Source: Roseimaritima sediminicola
GTDB taxonomy: Bacteria; Planctomycetota; Planctomycetia; Pirellulales; Pirellulaceae
Direction of reading: 5' to 3'
NCBI RefSeq assembly: GCF_009618275.1
Contig: NZ_WIAD01000033.1
Location: 1 to 63,923, forward strand
Length of the DNA: 63,923 nucleotides
Part shown: positions 20,999 to 28,510 of the stretch, piece by piece
Layout of the letters: each line of letters begins with the position of its first letter
Position numbering within the stretch: the stretch's first letter is position 1
Program-made: the position numbers and the translations under genes
The notes under the pieces: model-generated
What the model was told of the DNA's origin: nothing
The model's database searches: none
The model's input: only the letters and a program-made list of their open reading frames with translations

Positions 20999-21754
20999 AT
21001 GCCCGAGCGACCGGCCTCCGCACCGCAACCGCTGACCTGGGACCTGCCGTCGGCAGCCCTGCCGCGGCACATTGCAATGATCATGGACGGCAACGGTCGT
21101 TGGGCCCAGCGTCAGGGCCGACCCCGGATCGAAGGCCATCGCCACGGCGTGCGGACGGTGCGGATGGTCAGCGAAACCTGCACCCAACTGGGCATCGATG
21201 CGGTCACGCTGTACTGCCTGTCCAGCGAGAACTGGAAACGTCCTCCCGAAGAGCTGGACTTTCTGATGCACCTGCTCGAGCAGTACATGATCGAAGAGCG
21301 ACGCTTGATCATGGAGCAGGGGATTCGCTTGAAAGTGATCGGTCGCCGCGACCGCCTGCCCGCGAGTGTGCTGGCGGAGATGAACAAGACGCTGGCGATG
21401 AGCCGCGAGAATCCGGGCACGCAATTGGTCCTGGCGATCGACTACGGCGGCCGCGACGAGATCGTCCGCGCGGTCCGCGAGCTGGGCGGCGAAATCGCCC
21501 GGGGCCAGCTTGCCCCCGAGGACATCGACGAAGCCCGCTTCGCCGAGGCCTTGGATACTCGCGGGCTGCCCGAACCGGATCTTTTGATTCGCACCGGCGG
21601 CGACATGCGGATCAGCAACTACCTGCTGTGGCAGATCAGCTACGCCGAGCTGTGGGTGACCGAGGCCTGTTGGCCCGAGTTCACGCAGGAAGGCTTTCTG
21701 CAAGCCCTCCGCGACTTCGCTACCCGCGACCGCCGCTTCGGCGGCCTCAACTGA
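20999..21754 (+). CDS. uppS: Isoprenyl (undecaprenyl) diphosphate synthase
   Basis: A cis-prenyltransferase making the long-chain isoprenoid carrier for envelope glycan synthesis. The 251-aa protein has HIAMIMDGNGRWAQRQG (catalytic Asp in DGNGRWA), LSSENWKRPPEELDFLM and the C-terminal LLIRTGGDMRISNYLLWQ with SYAELWVT. ATG 20999 is preferred to ATG 20978 because GGAAGAG lies 6 nt before it. It is separated from purA by 200 bp full of hairpin repeats. Confidence 0.94.
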   Translation: MPERPASAPQPLTWDLPSAALPRHIAMIMDGNGRWAQRQGRPRIEGHRHGVRTVRMVSETCTQLGIDAVTLYCLSSENWKRPPEELDFLMHLLEQYMIEERRLIMEQGIRLKVIGRRDRLPASVLAEMNKTLAMSRENPGTQLVLAIDYGGRDEIVRAVRELGGEIARGQLAPEDIDEARFAEALDTRGLPEPDLLIRTGGDMRISNYLLWQISYAELWVTEACWPEFTQEGFLQALRDFATRDRRFGGLN

Positions 21755-21770
21755 GCAAGTGGCAACGCGT

Positions 21771-22223
21771 TTATTCCAGATGAAATTCCAGCATATTTTC
21801 ACCTTCGACGATCGTTGCCGACAGGCCCGACGTGTTGGCGTTGCCATACTTGGGCGGAACCAACTCTTTGGGGGCTGAGTTGATATCTTCCGGTGATCCG
21901 TCGCCGATGTCCAAGGCGGTGATCGTAACCCCGTGATCGCCCAGGACCGCACCGTCGTCCTCGCCGTAGGTCTTCAGGACGAAAGTGCCGTCTTCGGCGA
22001 TGTTGCCCGTCGCAGGCGGACCGTTGCCCTCCGGCGTCAACATGACCGTACCCATCGGGACCGGAGCCCCATCGTAGGTCACGATCCCTTTCGCCGGAGC
22101 CGTGGGAAATTCATTGGCAGGAGGCCCGCAGCCTACCGACGCCAACATCAGGGCCGCGGAAACCGAGGCGGTAAAGCAATGTGCCGTAGCAGCACGTACG
22201 GAAAAATAATTCAAGACAGTCAT
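21771..22223 (-). CDS. Small lipoprotein with carboxypeptidase-regulatory-like fold
   Basis: A 150-aa predicted lipoprotein. The signal ends ALMLASVGCG with a lipobox cysteine. After it comes KGIVTYDGAPVPMGTVMLTP, the start of a transthyretin-like beta-sandwich seen in many short planctomycete lipoproteins. The ATG at 22223 (MTVLNYFSV) gives a normal signal length; a start at 22259 would add 12 residues. It follows the DUF1559 gene by about 35 bp, a pairing that is common in the phylum. Function unknown, probably envelope-associated. Confidence 0.75.
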   Translation of the reverse strand: MTVLNYFSVRAATAHCFTASVSAALMLASVGCGPPANEFPTAPAKGIVTYDGAPVPMGTVMLTPEGNGPPATGNIAEDGTFVLKTYGEDDGAVLGDHGVTITALDIGDGSPEDINSAPKELVPPKYGNANTSGLSATIVEGENMLEFHLE

Positions 22224-22258
22224 TGGGTCGGTACAAATGAAGGAAGCTAGGTCGGACA

Positions 22259-23209
22259 TTACGGCAATTCAACAACTTCGCCTTCACCGGCTGTGGCCAG
22301 GGCGTGCAGGACGTTCAGATTCATCGTTTCCGTCAGGAAGTGCGTACTGCCATCGGCAAAGGTGAACTGAGCTCCGCCCGGGTGAGCACTGCGATAAGGC
22401 GTCGCATTATGGGTGAAGGATCCCGAGTAGTTGATCGGGAACTGAACGTATTTGTTGTCGATCTGTAGGAAACCGTTACCAGCACCGTAGTAGTAATACC
22501 CCCAGGTCCAGGGACGAATTCCACCCCAGCCGTTCATCTGGGAATCGGTCCAGTCCAACTTGGCCGACGTTTCCCCGAACAACAACGTCGTGCTGGTGCC
22601 GTCGGTGATCGAGGCAAACCGCGTATCGCTGAGCGGATAGACGACGCCCGAGGTGCTGTAATTGCGGAAGGCCGCCGAACCGGAAACCATGCCTACGTTG
22701 ACCGAACCCGCATTGGCTCGGTAATGCAGCGCCGCCTGCTTGATCCCGATCTGGCCGGCAGCGTTCGCTTGGTCCCCGTCGGGCGAGGACGGACACAGGT
22801 AGCTGGGGATTGGGTCCACGAATATATCGTGTCCGCCGTTGTGAGGTGCCCCCAACTGGCGATACGGAGCGATCGTCACCAACGCGTCCGGGGCGAACGT
22901 GTTCATCATATCCAGGCGATTACCCTGCTCGATGTAGTCGAACAAGCGAGCCGGCCATCCCATTTTATAATAGCTGACCGCCATCGCGCCGGTAGGAAAC
23001 TTCTGATAGGTGTCGTGATAGTTGTGCATTGCCAAGCCCAACTGTTTCAGGTTGTTGCCGCACTGCATCCGGCGAGCTGCCTCACGGGCCGCCTGAACCG
23101 CTGGCAACAACAATCCGACGAGGACTCCAATGATCGCGATGACGACCAACAATTCCACCAACGTAAATGCATGACGTCGCGACTTCGGGGAGCGGGTACG
23201 TGTCGGCAT
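22259..23209 (-). CDS. DUF1559 prepilin-type protein
   Basis: A 316-aa protein with a type IV prepilin-like N-terminus ([20 protein letters not shown], with the FTLVE processing site) followed by [20 protein letters not shown], the diagnostic beginning of DUF1559. Near the C-terminus is the HxxxxxxxxDGS motif ([14 protein letters not shown]). These pseudopilin-like proteins occur in very large numbers in planctomycetes and are thought to sit in the envelope. It shares a transcript with the lipoprotein downstream. Confidence 0.93.
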   Translation of the reverse strand: MPTRTRSPKSRRHAFTLVELLVVIAIIGVLVGLLLPAVQAAREAARRMQCGNNLKQLGLAMHNYHDTYQKFPTGAMAVSYYKMGWPARLFDYIEQGNRLDMMNTFAPDALVTIAPYRQLGAPHNGGHDIFVDPIPSYLCPSSPDGDQANAAGQIGIKQAALHYRANAGSVNVGMVSGSAAFRNYSTSGVVYPLSDTRFASITDGTSTTLLFGETSAKLDWTDSQMNGWGGIRPWTWGYYYYGAGNGFLQIDNKYVQFPINYSGSFTHNATPYRSAHPGGAQFTFADGSTHFLTETMNLNVLHALATAGEGEVVELP

Positions 23210-23257
23210 TGAGTCTGACCTTTTCGAGTCTCAGAGAAAAAACAGTGGTACTTCTAA

Positions 23258-23306
23258 AACGGACACACGTCCGTTCCGTTGGGGCTCTCGGTGCGAGCCT
23301 AGTATA
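23258..23306 (-). promoter_or_regulatory. Candidate -10 element and leader hairpin of the DUF1559 gene
   Basis: On the minus strand TATACT (23306-23301) is a good -10 hexamer, with no clear -35. Between it and the start codon is a hairpin AACGGAC/GTCCGTT with a 4-nt loop (23258-23275). Confidence 0.35.
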
Positions 23307-23354
23307 GATCACCATGGAGCGCTTCGCAGCGTTCGGATCGGGGCGAGCAGACGC

Positions 23355-24713
23355 CTACCGGTGCGGCTGGGTCCAGGCCGCGGGATGGGATTGCCAGTCT
23401 GTCTGGGAGTCGTCACCGACCTTGACGATCTTTGCTCGCACGTACAGGTCTTCGGGCTTTAAAGTATAGGCGCCTTCGGTGCCCTCAACCGTCTCGAGCA
23501 CGACGCCGATCGAGTCGGAGAAAACGTCGATCTTCCGGGCTGGATTTCGCGAGCCTTTCGGCACGTCGATCTGTTGGCTTGAGGGGTCGTAGTCTTTTCT
23601 CGTTCCGATGAACTCGATCCGGTAACGACCTTCCTCGCGGACATCGATCTTGACCGAAAGCGTCTTTCCAGCGAACTGGATGTCTTCGAAATCCAGTCCG
23701 TTGGAGGCGTAGAAATCGCCTTCACGAATGGCGGCCAACAGGTCCGGCACCGCGAGACTTTCTGCCCGGACAACGCTCCACGCTTTGGCGGGTTTGGTGT
23801 AATCGTGCCGGTCGTCCGAGCCGATGCCAAGCAACAACGGTTGGTCGTGGGCCGCACGATGGGCATTGACCACGTCCCAAAACTCTTCGGGCTTCCAGCC
23901 CTCGGGATGGGCATCGTAACGGCCATCGATGCTGTTGTTGTTTAACTCGAACAGCCGAATCCGCGGCAAGGCGATCAGATCGCGGGGCGAAAAATCATAG
24001 TACCGCCACAACGGATGGTCCGCGATGAACAGATAGTCCTGTCCGCGGTAGACCTCTTTGCCCTTGGTAAAGTTCTGATCGAAAATCTCCGCCGGAGTCT
24101 CGGCTTGGATGTAGGAAAAGACTTCGCGGACGTTGATGAAGTTCATGTGAACTTGTTGTCCGTTGGGACAACCGCCGGTTTGTTCATAGCCCGGAATCAT
24201 CAGGAACTTCCCCGGCTCGACGAACTGCGATTCCAGTTCTGCAAACGTCGCCATGCGAACATAGGTCTGGCCACCGACGGTGATCGTGCGAACCGCGTCC
24301 TCGCCATACTTCTCCCGCGATTCATCGACGTATCGCTCGGTCAGCTTGGGCCAGCCCTCGATCGGCGAGATGACTTTCCAAAGAGACGTTTCGTCCTTGA
24401 AAGCTGCCAGATCCGAGGGCTGGTTGTTGAACCCAAAACCGTGGAAACGCAGTTCGTCGGACTGGAAGATGTTGTGGTCGGTGGGGCAGATAAAGTCGTA
24501 GCCGTGCGTCTTGTACCAATCGATGGCCCAGGGCGCAAGCGGTTTGCCATCGGACCACTGGTTGTGCATGTGCAGATTGCCTTTGAACCAGCGTTTCTGT
24601 CGCCCGGCGGCGCGTTTGGCGGAGAACGCCGACGAGGTCCCGAGCAGGCTGGCGGCGGCCGCTGCAGTACCGCAGGTCTTCACAAAGTCGCGGCGCGAGG
24701 GGTGATGGGTCAT
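23355..24713 (-). CDS. Tat-exported PHP-domain metallohydrolase (CehA/McbA-like)
   Basis: A 452-aa protein with a twin-arginine signal (SRRDFVKTCGTAAAAASLLG). The mature part starts WFKGNLHMHNQWSDG, where HMH is the first metal pair of the PHP fold; DFICPTDHN gives a further metal site, and LFIADHPLWR and IGSDDRHDY supply later His/Asp ligands. PHP hydrolases of this group cleave phosphoesters or related bonds; the substrate is unknown. The C-terminal 100 residues are beta-rich (RIEFIGTRKDYD) and may be an accessory domain. It is transcribed alone. Confidence 0.85.
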   Translation of the reverse strand: MTHHPSRRDFVKTCGTAAAAASLLGTSSAFSAKRAAGRQKRWFKGNLHMHNQWSDGKPLAPWAIDWYKTHGYDFICPTDHNIFQSDELRFHGFGFNNQPSDLAAFKDETSLWKVISPIEGWPKLTERYVDESREKYGEDAVRTITVGGQTYVRMATFAELESQFVEPGKFLMIPGYEQTGGCPNGQQVHMNFINVREVFSYIQAETPAEIFDQNFTKGKEVYRGQDYLFIADHPLWRYYDFSPRDLIALPRIRLFELNNNSIDGRYDAHPEGWKPEEFWDVVNAHRAAHDQPLLLGIGSDDRHDYTKPAKAWSVVRAESLAVPDLLAAIREGDFYASNGLDFEDIQFAGKTLSVKIDVREEGRYRIEFIGTRKDYDPSSQQIDVPKGSRNPARKIDVFSDSIGVVLETVEGTEGAYTLKPEDLYVRAKIVKVGDDSQTDWQSHPAAWTQPHR

Positions 24714-25022
24714 GGCTGGCTTTCCGATGGGTGAGGAGGGGTCGCCGGGAGCCGCGATGGCAGGGCCAGTACGAAGGGAGGTCAGTCTGGCGGGATGGCG
24801 GGATGGCGGGATGGCGGGTGGGACAAAGAAGACGAGCTCGGTTGGGGCAGCATTCTATCATAGCCGCGGGCGCTCGGCGGGTCGGCGTGCGTGAATACCA
24901 GCGACGAAAAAAACCGCCAAAAAAACCGCGGCTATCGCCCTAACGGCTCAGGATCGTCCACCGGCACGTGCGTCTGTGAGCGGGCGGGCTTGCGAACCGG
25001 ACAGCCCTTACGTCGCCGGAGT
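24714..25022. other. Intergenic region with 8-bp repeats
   Basis: Contains short tandem repeats of GGCGGGAT at about 24790-24820 and the family A terminator at 24906-24953. No gene is supported. Confidence 0.5.
24906..24953 (-). terminator. Family A hairpin acting as a probable intrinsic terminator
   Basis: Read on the minus strand, the family A hairpin CCGTTAGGGCGATAGCC-GCGG is followed by TTTTTTT and, after GGCGG, a second T7 tract. It is 70 nt downstream of the response regulator stop. This is the clearest rho-independent-like structure in the window. Confidence 0.7.
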
Positions 25023-25757
25023 TTAGGTCGCCGAAGTGTCGGGCGCGGGGACGAAGCGGTAACCGGCATCGCGGATGGTTAACAGATGCACCGGAGCGGC
25101 CGGGTTGGGCTCGATCGCTTTGCGCAGCCGGGCGATGAACTGATCGACGGCGCGGGTTTGCAGATTGCCCGTCATCTCCCAGACTTCGCGCAGCAACTCC
25201 TGCCGGCTGATCACGCGGTTGGGGTTTTCGACGAAATAGTTCAACAGCCGCAGTTCCTTGGGCGTCATCCGAAACGGCTCGCCGGCTTTGCGCACCTCGT
25301 GCGTCTCGAAATCCACTACCATCTCGCCGAACTCGGTCCGCTTGACCACCTGGTTCGGCGACGCGGCCGCTGGCACCTCGGTGGTCCGAGCATTGCCCAG
25401 CAGATTCTTGATCCGGCTGATCAATTCCACCAGTTCGAAAGGTTTGGACAAGTATTGATTCGCTCCCACGTCGAAGCCTCGCGAGCGATCTTCGGCCAGG
25501 GTCCGGGCCGAGAGCATCAGGATCGGCATACCCGACCCGGCGGCGCGGATCTGTTCGCACACCGCATAGCCGCTCATCCCCGGCAACATCAAGTCCAGGA
25601 TAATCAGATCAACCGCGTCGCTGCCTTTGCCCACCAACCGCAGGGCCGTGGGGCCGTCCTCGACCAGGGTCACGCGAAACCCTTCCGCTTCCAGGTTGTA
25701 CTTGATGCCGATGCCAAGATGTTTTTCGTCTTCGACAACCAGGATGTGTTGCCGCAT
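25023..25757 (-). CDS. OmpR/PhoB-type response regulator
   Basis: A 244-aa transcription factor. The receiver domain (about 1-120) has acidic pocket VVEDEKHLG, phospho-acceptor Asp in DLIILDLMLPG, Thr/Ser position in MLSART and Lys in YLSKPF. A winged-helix output domain (about 145-240) has MTPKELRLLNYFVENPNRVI and VDQFIARLRKAIEP. It is 2 nt downstream of the kinase gene and has GGAG before its ATG, so the pair is one operon. Target genes are not identifiable from the sequence. Confidence 0.93.
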   Translation of the reverse strand: MRQHILVVEDEKHLGIGIKYNLEAEGFRVTLVEDGPTALRLVGKGSDAVDLIILDLMLPGMSGYAVCEQIRAAGSGMPILMLSARTLAEDRSRGFDVGANQYLSKPFELVELISRIKNLLGNARTTEVPAAASPNQVVKRTEFGEMVVDFETHEVRKAGEPFRMTPKELRLLNYFVENPNRVISRQELLREVWEMTGNLQTRAVDQFIARLRKAIEPNPAAPVHLLTIRDAGYRFVPAPDTSAT

Positions 25758-25759
25758 AC

Positions 25760-26791
25760 TCAGACTCCTCTGCCAGTCGAAGTAGATTGCTCGCGGTTTT
25801 CCCGCCCCGGGTGCTGGTTGCCAGACTGTTGGCTGACAGGTCGCTGGTTATCGGGCCGCTTGAGTTCCGGATCTCGCGAAATCACCCCCTTCAGCGTCAC
25901 TTCGAACACGGTGCCCTCGGCGTCCGGCCGATCATGAACCCGCACCGAACCGCCCAGCGCACGAACGATGTTATGCACCAGGTACAGGCCCAGACCGGTG
26001 CCCGGTCGCGAGCGTTCCAGTTCGCTGCCCAAGCGAACGAAACGTCCAAACACTTTTCGTTGTTGATCCACTGGAATGCCGGGTCCGTTGTCGATCACTT
26101 GCACCGACACTTGATCCGGATCGCCGGGCGGCGCGGTCACGGTGACCTGTGGCGGCGAGCCGCCGTACTTGACGGCGTTGTCGATCAGGTTGCGAAACAG
26201 GATCTCCAGCTGAATCGGTTGGCTCCACACCGTCGTCTGCGGCACGGCCACCTGCACCGTTTCCACCGGCACGCGGTACCGCGCACAAACAACTTCGGCG
26301 CACTGTTTGAGCAATTCGTCCAGCTGCAGCTTTGCCTCTTCGGCGGCCAATCCGCCTCGCTGTACGCGGCCGGCGTCCAGTAGATGATTGATCAATTGGT
26401 CCAAGCGCTCGACGTCTTCCAGCATCGAACGATGAAAGTCGGCGCGTTGCTCGGCATCCACCTCGCGCATCGTCAACGTCTGCAGGTACAGCTTCAACGA
26501 GGCGATCGGGCTTTTCAGTTCGTGGGTGACACTGTCGAGAAAGTTGGACTGCCGTCGACTGAGGTTGACCGCTTTGACCGAAAGCGTCAGGTAGGCGATC
26601 ACGCCCCCGAGGATGCAGATCAACAACACGCTGCCGACCGGCAACAGCGTCCAGTACACCCCCGAGGGAATGCTTTCTTTGCTGGCCGCGATGATGTTGA
26701 CCAGGATCCAGGCAACGGTCAGGACCACGACCAGGACGATCATGGCGACGCCCAGCGTGATGGGCACCTTGAGACTGCGGCGTTCAAACAT
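25760..26791 (-). CDS. Membrane sensor histidine kinase
   Basis: A 343-aa kinase. Two membrane segments (about 10-35 and 48-70) flank a very short external loop, so it probably senses within the membrane or through partners. The dimerisation/phospho-acceptor motif is SVTHELKSPIASLKLYLQ. The ATPase domain has NLIDNAVKYGG (N box), VIDNGPGIPVDQ (G1), FGRFVRLGSELERSRPGTGL (F and G2) and GLYLVHNIV. The C-terminal tail is Pro/Gln/Asn-rich. It is the first gene of the two-gene system. Confidence 0.93.
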   Translation of the reverse strand: MFERRSLKVPITLGVAMIVLVVVLTVAWILVNIIAASKESIPSGVYWTLLPVGSVLLICILGGVIAYLTLSVKAVNLSRRQSNFLDSVTHELKSPIASLKLYLQTLTMREVDAEQRADFHRSMLEDVERLDQLINHLLDAGRVQRGGLAAEEAKLQLDELLKQCAEVVCARYRVPVETVQVAVPQTTVWSQPIQLEILFRNLIDNAVKYGGSPPQVTVTAPPGDPDQVSVQVIDNGPGIPVDQQRKVFGRFVRLGSELERSRPGTGLGLYLVHNIVRALGGSVRVHDRPDAEGTVFEVTLKGVISRDPELKRPDNQRPVSQQSGNQHPGRENREQSTSTGRGV

Positions 26792-27014
26792 GGGGCAGGG
26801 CAGCGACCTTTAACACTGATTCAGCAAAGCTTTACGCAGGTCAAGCATAGCGATCTTCCGGGGCCGGCGGGAGGCCGCCCCGAGACGACACACCCCCCCC
26901 GCAGACTGGCCCGGTGAAGCGATGTTTTTATCGGGAAATGCCCATGACGTGGCCGCGACCCGCAAGATAGAATGAAGGAACTCCGTTGCCATCCTGCCGA
27001 AGGAAGTGTGAGCG

Positions 27015-27461
27015 ATGCGGTCCGAAACCGGGACACGACGTTTTGACAAACGAACCATGCAACAGGTGCGCGCCGATGCGACGCGGGCCCTCGCGCGGGC
27101 GATGTATTGCCCGCAGCGTTCGATGGTCGAACAATTTCGCTGCGTCGACTTCCAACCGGAAACCGAAACCAGCTTTGGTCGCCAGCTGTGGTACTTCGAC
27201 GCCTTGGCGGTCGACGAATCCCAGCAGGAAATGCACGTGTACGGCGTGATCGAGTACAGCGTGCAGTACGACCTTTACGAGTTGGCCGAGGACGGCGTGT
27301 TCCTGGACGCCGACCAACGCGACCGGTTTGAAACGGTGTATCGCCGGCAACCGCTGCGGCCGTCCTGGCGACACCCCGGCCACCGTTGGTTGCTTGTGGC
27401 GATGCTGTTGGTATCGATCGGATGGTTGACGGTGCTGTTGCTGCAGAAGTGGATGCCGTAG
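27015..27461 (+). CDS. Tail-anchored small protein of unknown function
   Basis: A 148-aa protein with a soluble N-terminal part (VRADATRALARAMYC, then FRCVDFQPETETSFG and LWYFDALAVDE) and one membrane segment at the end (WLLVAMLLVSIGWLTVLLLQ). GGAAG lies upstream of the ATG at 27015. The ABC ATPase gene starts 11 nt after its stop, so it belongs to that operon and may be an accessory to the transporter. No family recognised. Confidence 0.7.
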   Translation: MRSETGTRRFDKRTMQQVRADATRALARAMYCPQRSMVEQFRCVDFQPETETSFGRQLWYFDALAVDESQQEMHVYGVIEYSVQYDLYELAEDGVFLDADQRDRFETVYRRQPLRPSWRHPGHRWLLVAMLLVSIGWLTVLLLQKWMP

Positions 27462-27472
27462 ACACCTCGACC

Positions 27473-28510
27473 ATGCTTGCAACATCACCGGCTGTCAGCC
27501 CCCCGATCGTCACGGTCGAAGACCTGCGAAAAACTTATCGTTCGGGCTTGCTCGGCCGTCCCCTATCGGCCCTTCGCGGCGTTTCGCTGGAAGTGCACGC
27601 CGGTGAAGTTTTCGGGTTGCTGGGCCCCAACGGTGCCGGCAAAACCACCTTGATCAAGACCCTGCTGGGGATCGTGCGCAAGAGTGGTGGCCGGGCCCGC
27701 GTCTTTGGCCAACCGGTGGGCACTTGGCGGTCGCGAAATCGCGTAGGATACCTGCCGGAGAACCTTCGCGTGGAAAAACACCACACCGCCCGTTCGGCCC
27801 TGCACCTGTATGGACGGCTGAGCCGGATGTCGGGCGCGGAGATCCATCGGCGCAGCGAAGAGCTGCTGGGAAAAGTCGGGCTGGCCGGCCGCGATCGCGA
27901 ATCGGTGCGGCGGTTCAGCAAAGGCATGTACCAGCGGCTGGGACTCGCTCAGGCTCTGATGCATGACCCGGACCTGTTGATCCTGGACGAACCCACCGAT
28001 GGCCTGGATCCGGTGGGCCGCTCGGAGATCCGGCAATTGCTGCTGCAGTTGCGTGGCGAAGGCAAGACGATCTTTCTGAACAGCCACATCATGCAGGAAG
28101 TCGAAGCGGTGTGCGACCGCGTGGCGGTGATGGCTCGCGGCACGCTCCGCGGTGTGGGCTCGATCGAAGAGCTGACCGCGCACAGCGGACCGGAGCGGTT
28201 CGAATTGGTCGTCTTGGGCGATGTGGAGCGGGTCCGTGCGGCCCTGCCCGATACGCTAGCCTCGACCGCAACCCTGTCCATCGACCCGGCCTCGACCACT
28301 CACCCGACGCCGACCTGTTTCCTGCAGATCCAGTGCAGCGATGCCGCTCAGATCGATGCCTGCGTCGATGCCCTTCGCCACGCGGGGCTCTCCATCCGCC
28401 GCCTGCAGCCTCCGGTGCAAACGCTGGAAGACGCGTTCTTCGCTTTGGTTGACGAAGCCCACCCCGGCGAAGCCCTCCCCGGCGAAGCCACTGGCGCGGA
28501 GGTTCGCTGA
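27473..28510 (+). CDS. ABC transporter ATPase
   Basis: A 345-aa nucleotide-binding subunit. Walker A is [17 protein letters not shown]-loop region RNRVGYLPENLRVE, the signature FSKGMYQRLGLAQALMHDP (SKGM type, as in CcmA/YbhF-like exporters), Walker B LLILDEPTDGLDPVG and switch FLNSHIMQEVE. After residue 240 comes an extra C-terminal domain of about 100 residues, common in ATPases of ABC-2 exporters. The start at 27473 (MLATSPAVSPP) was chosen because upstream frame residues overlap the previous gene. TGATG overlap with the permease shows coupling. Confidence 0.92.
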   Translation: MLATSPAVSPPIVTVEDLRKTYRSGLLGRPLSALRGVSLEVHAGEVFGLLGPNGAGKTTLIKTLLGIVRKSGGRARVFGQPVGTWRSRNRVGYLPENLRVEKHHTARSALHLYGRLSRMSGAEIHRRSEELLGKVGLAGRDRESVRRFSKGMYQRLGLAQALMHDPDLLILDEPTDGLDPVGRSEIRQLLLQLRGEGKTIFLNSHIMQEVEAVCDRVAVMARGTLRGVGSIEELTAHSGPERFELVVLGDVERVRAALPDTLASTATLSIDPASTTHPTPTCFLQIQCSDAAQIDACVDALRHAGLSIRRLQPPVQTLEDAFFALVDEAHPGEALPGEATGAEVR

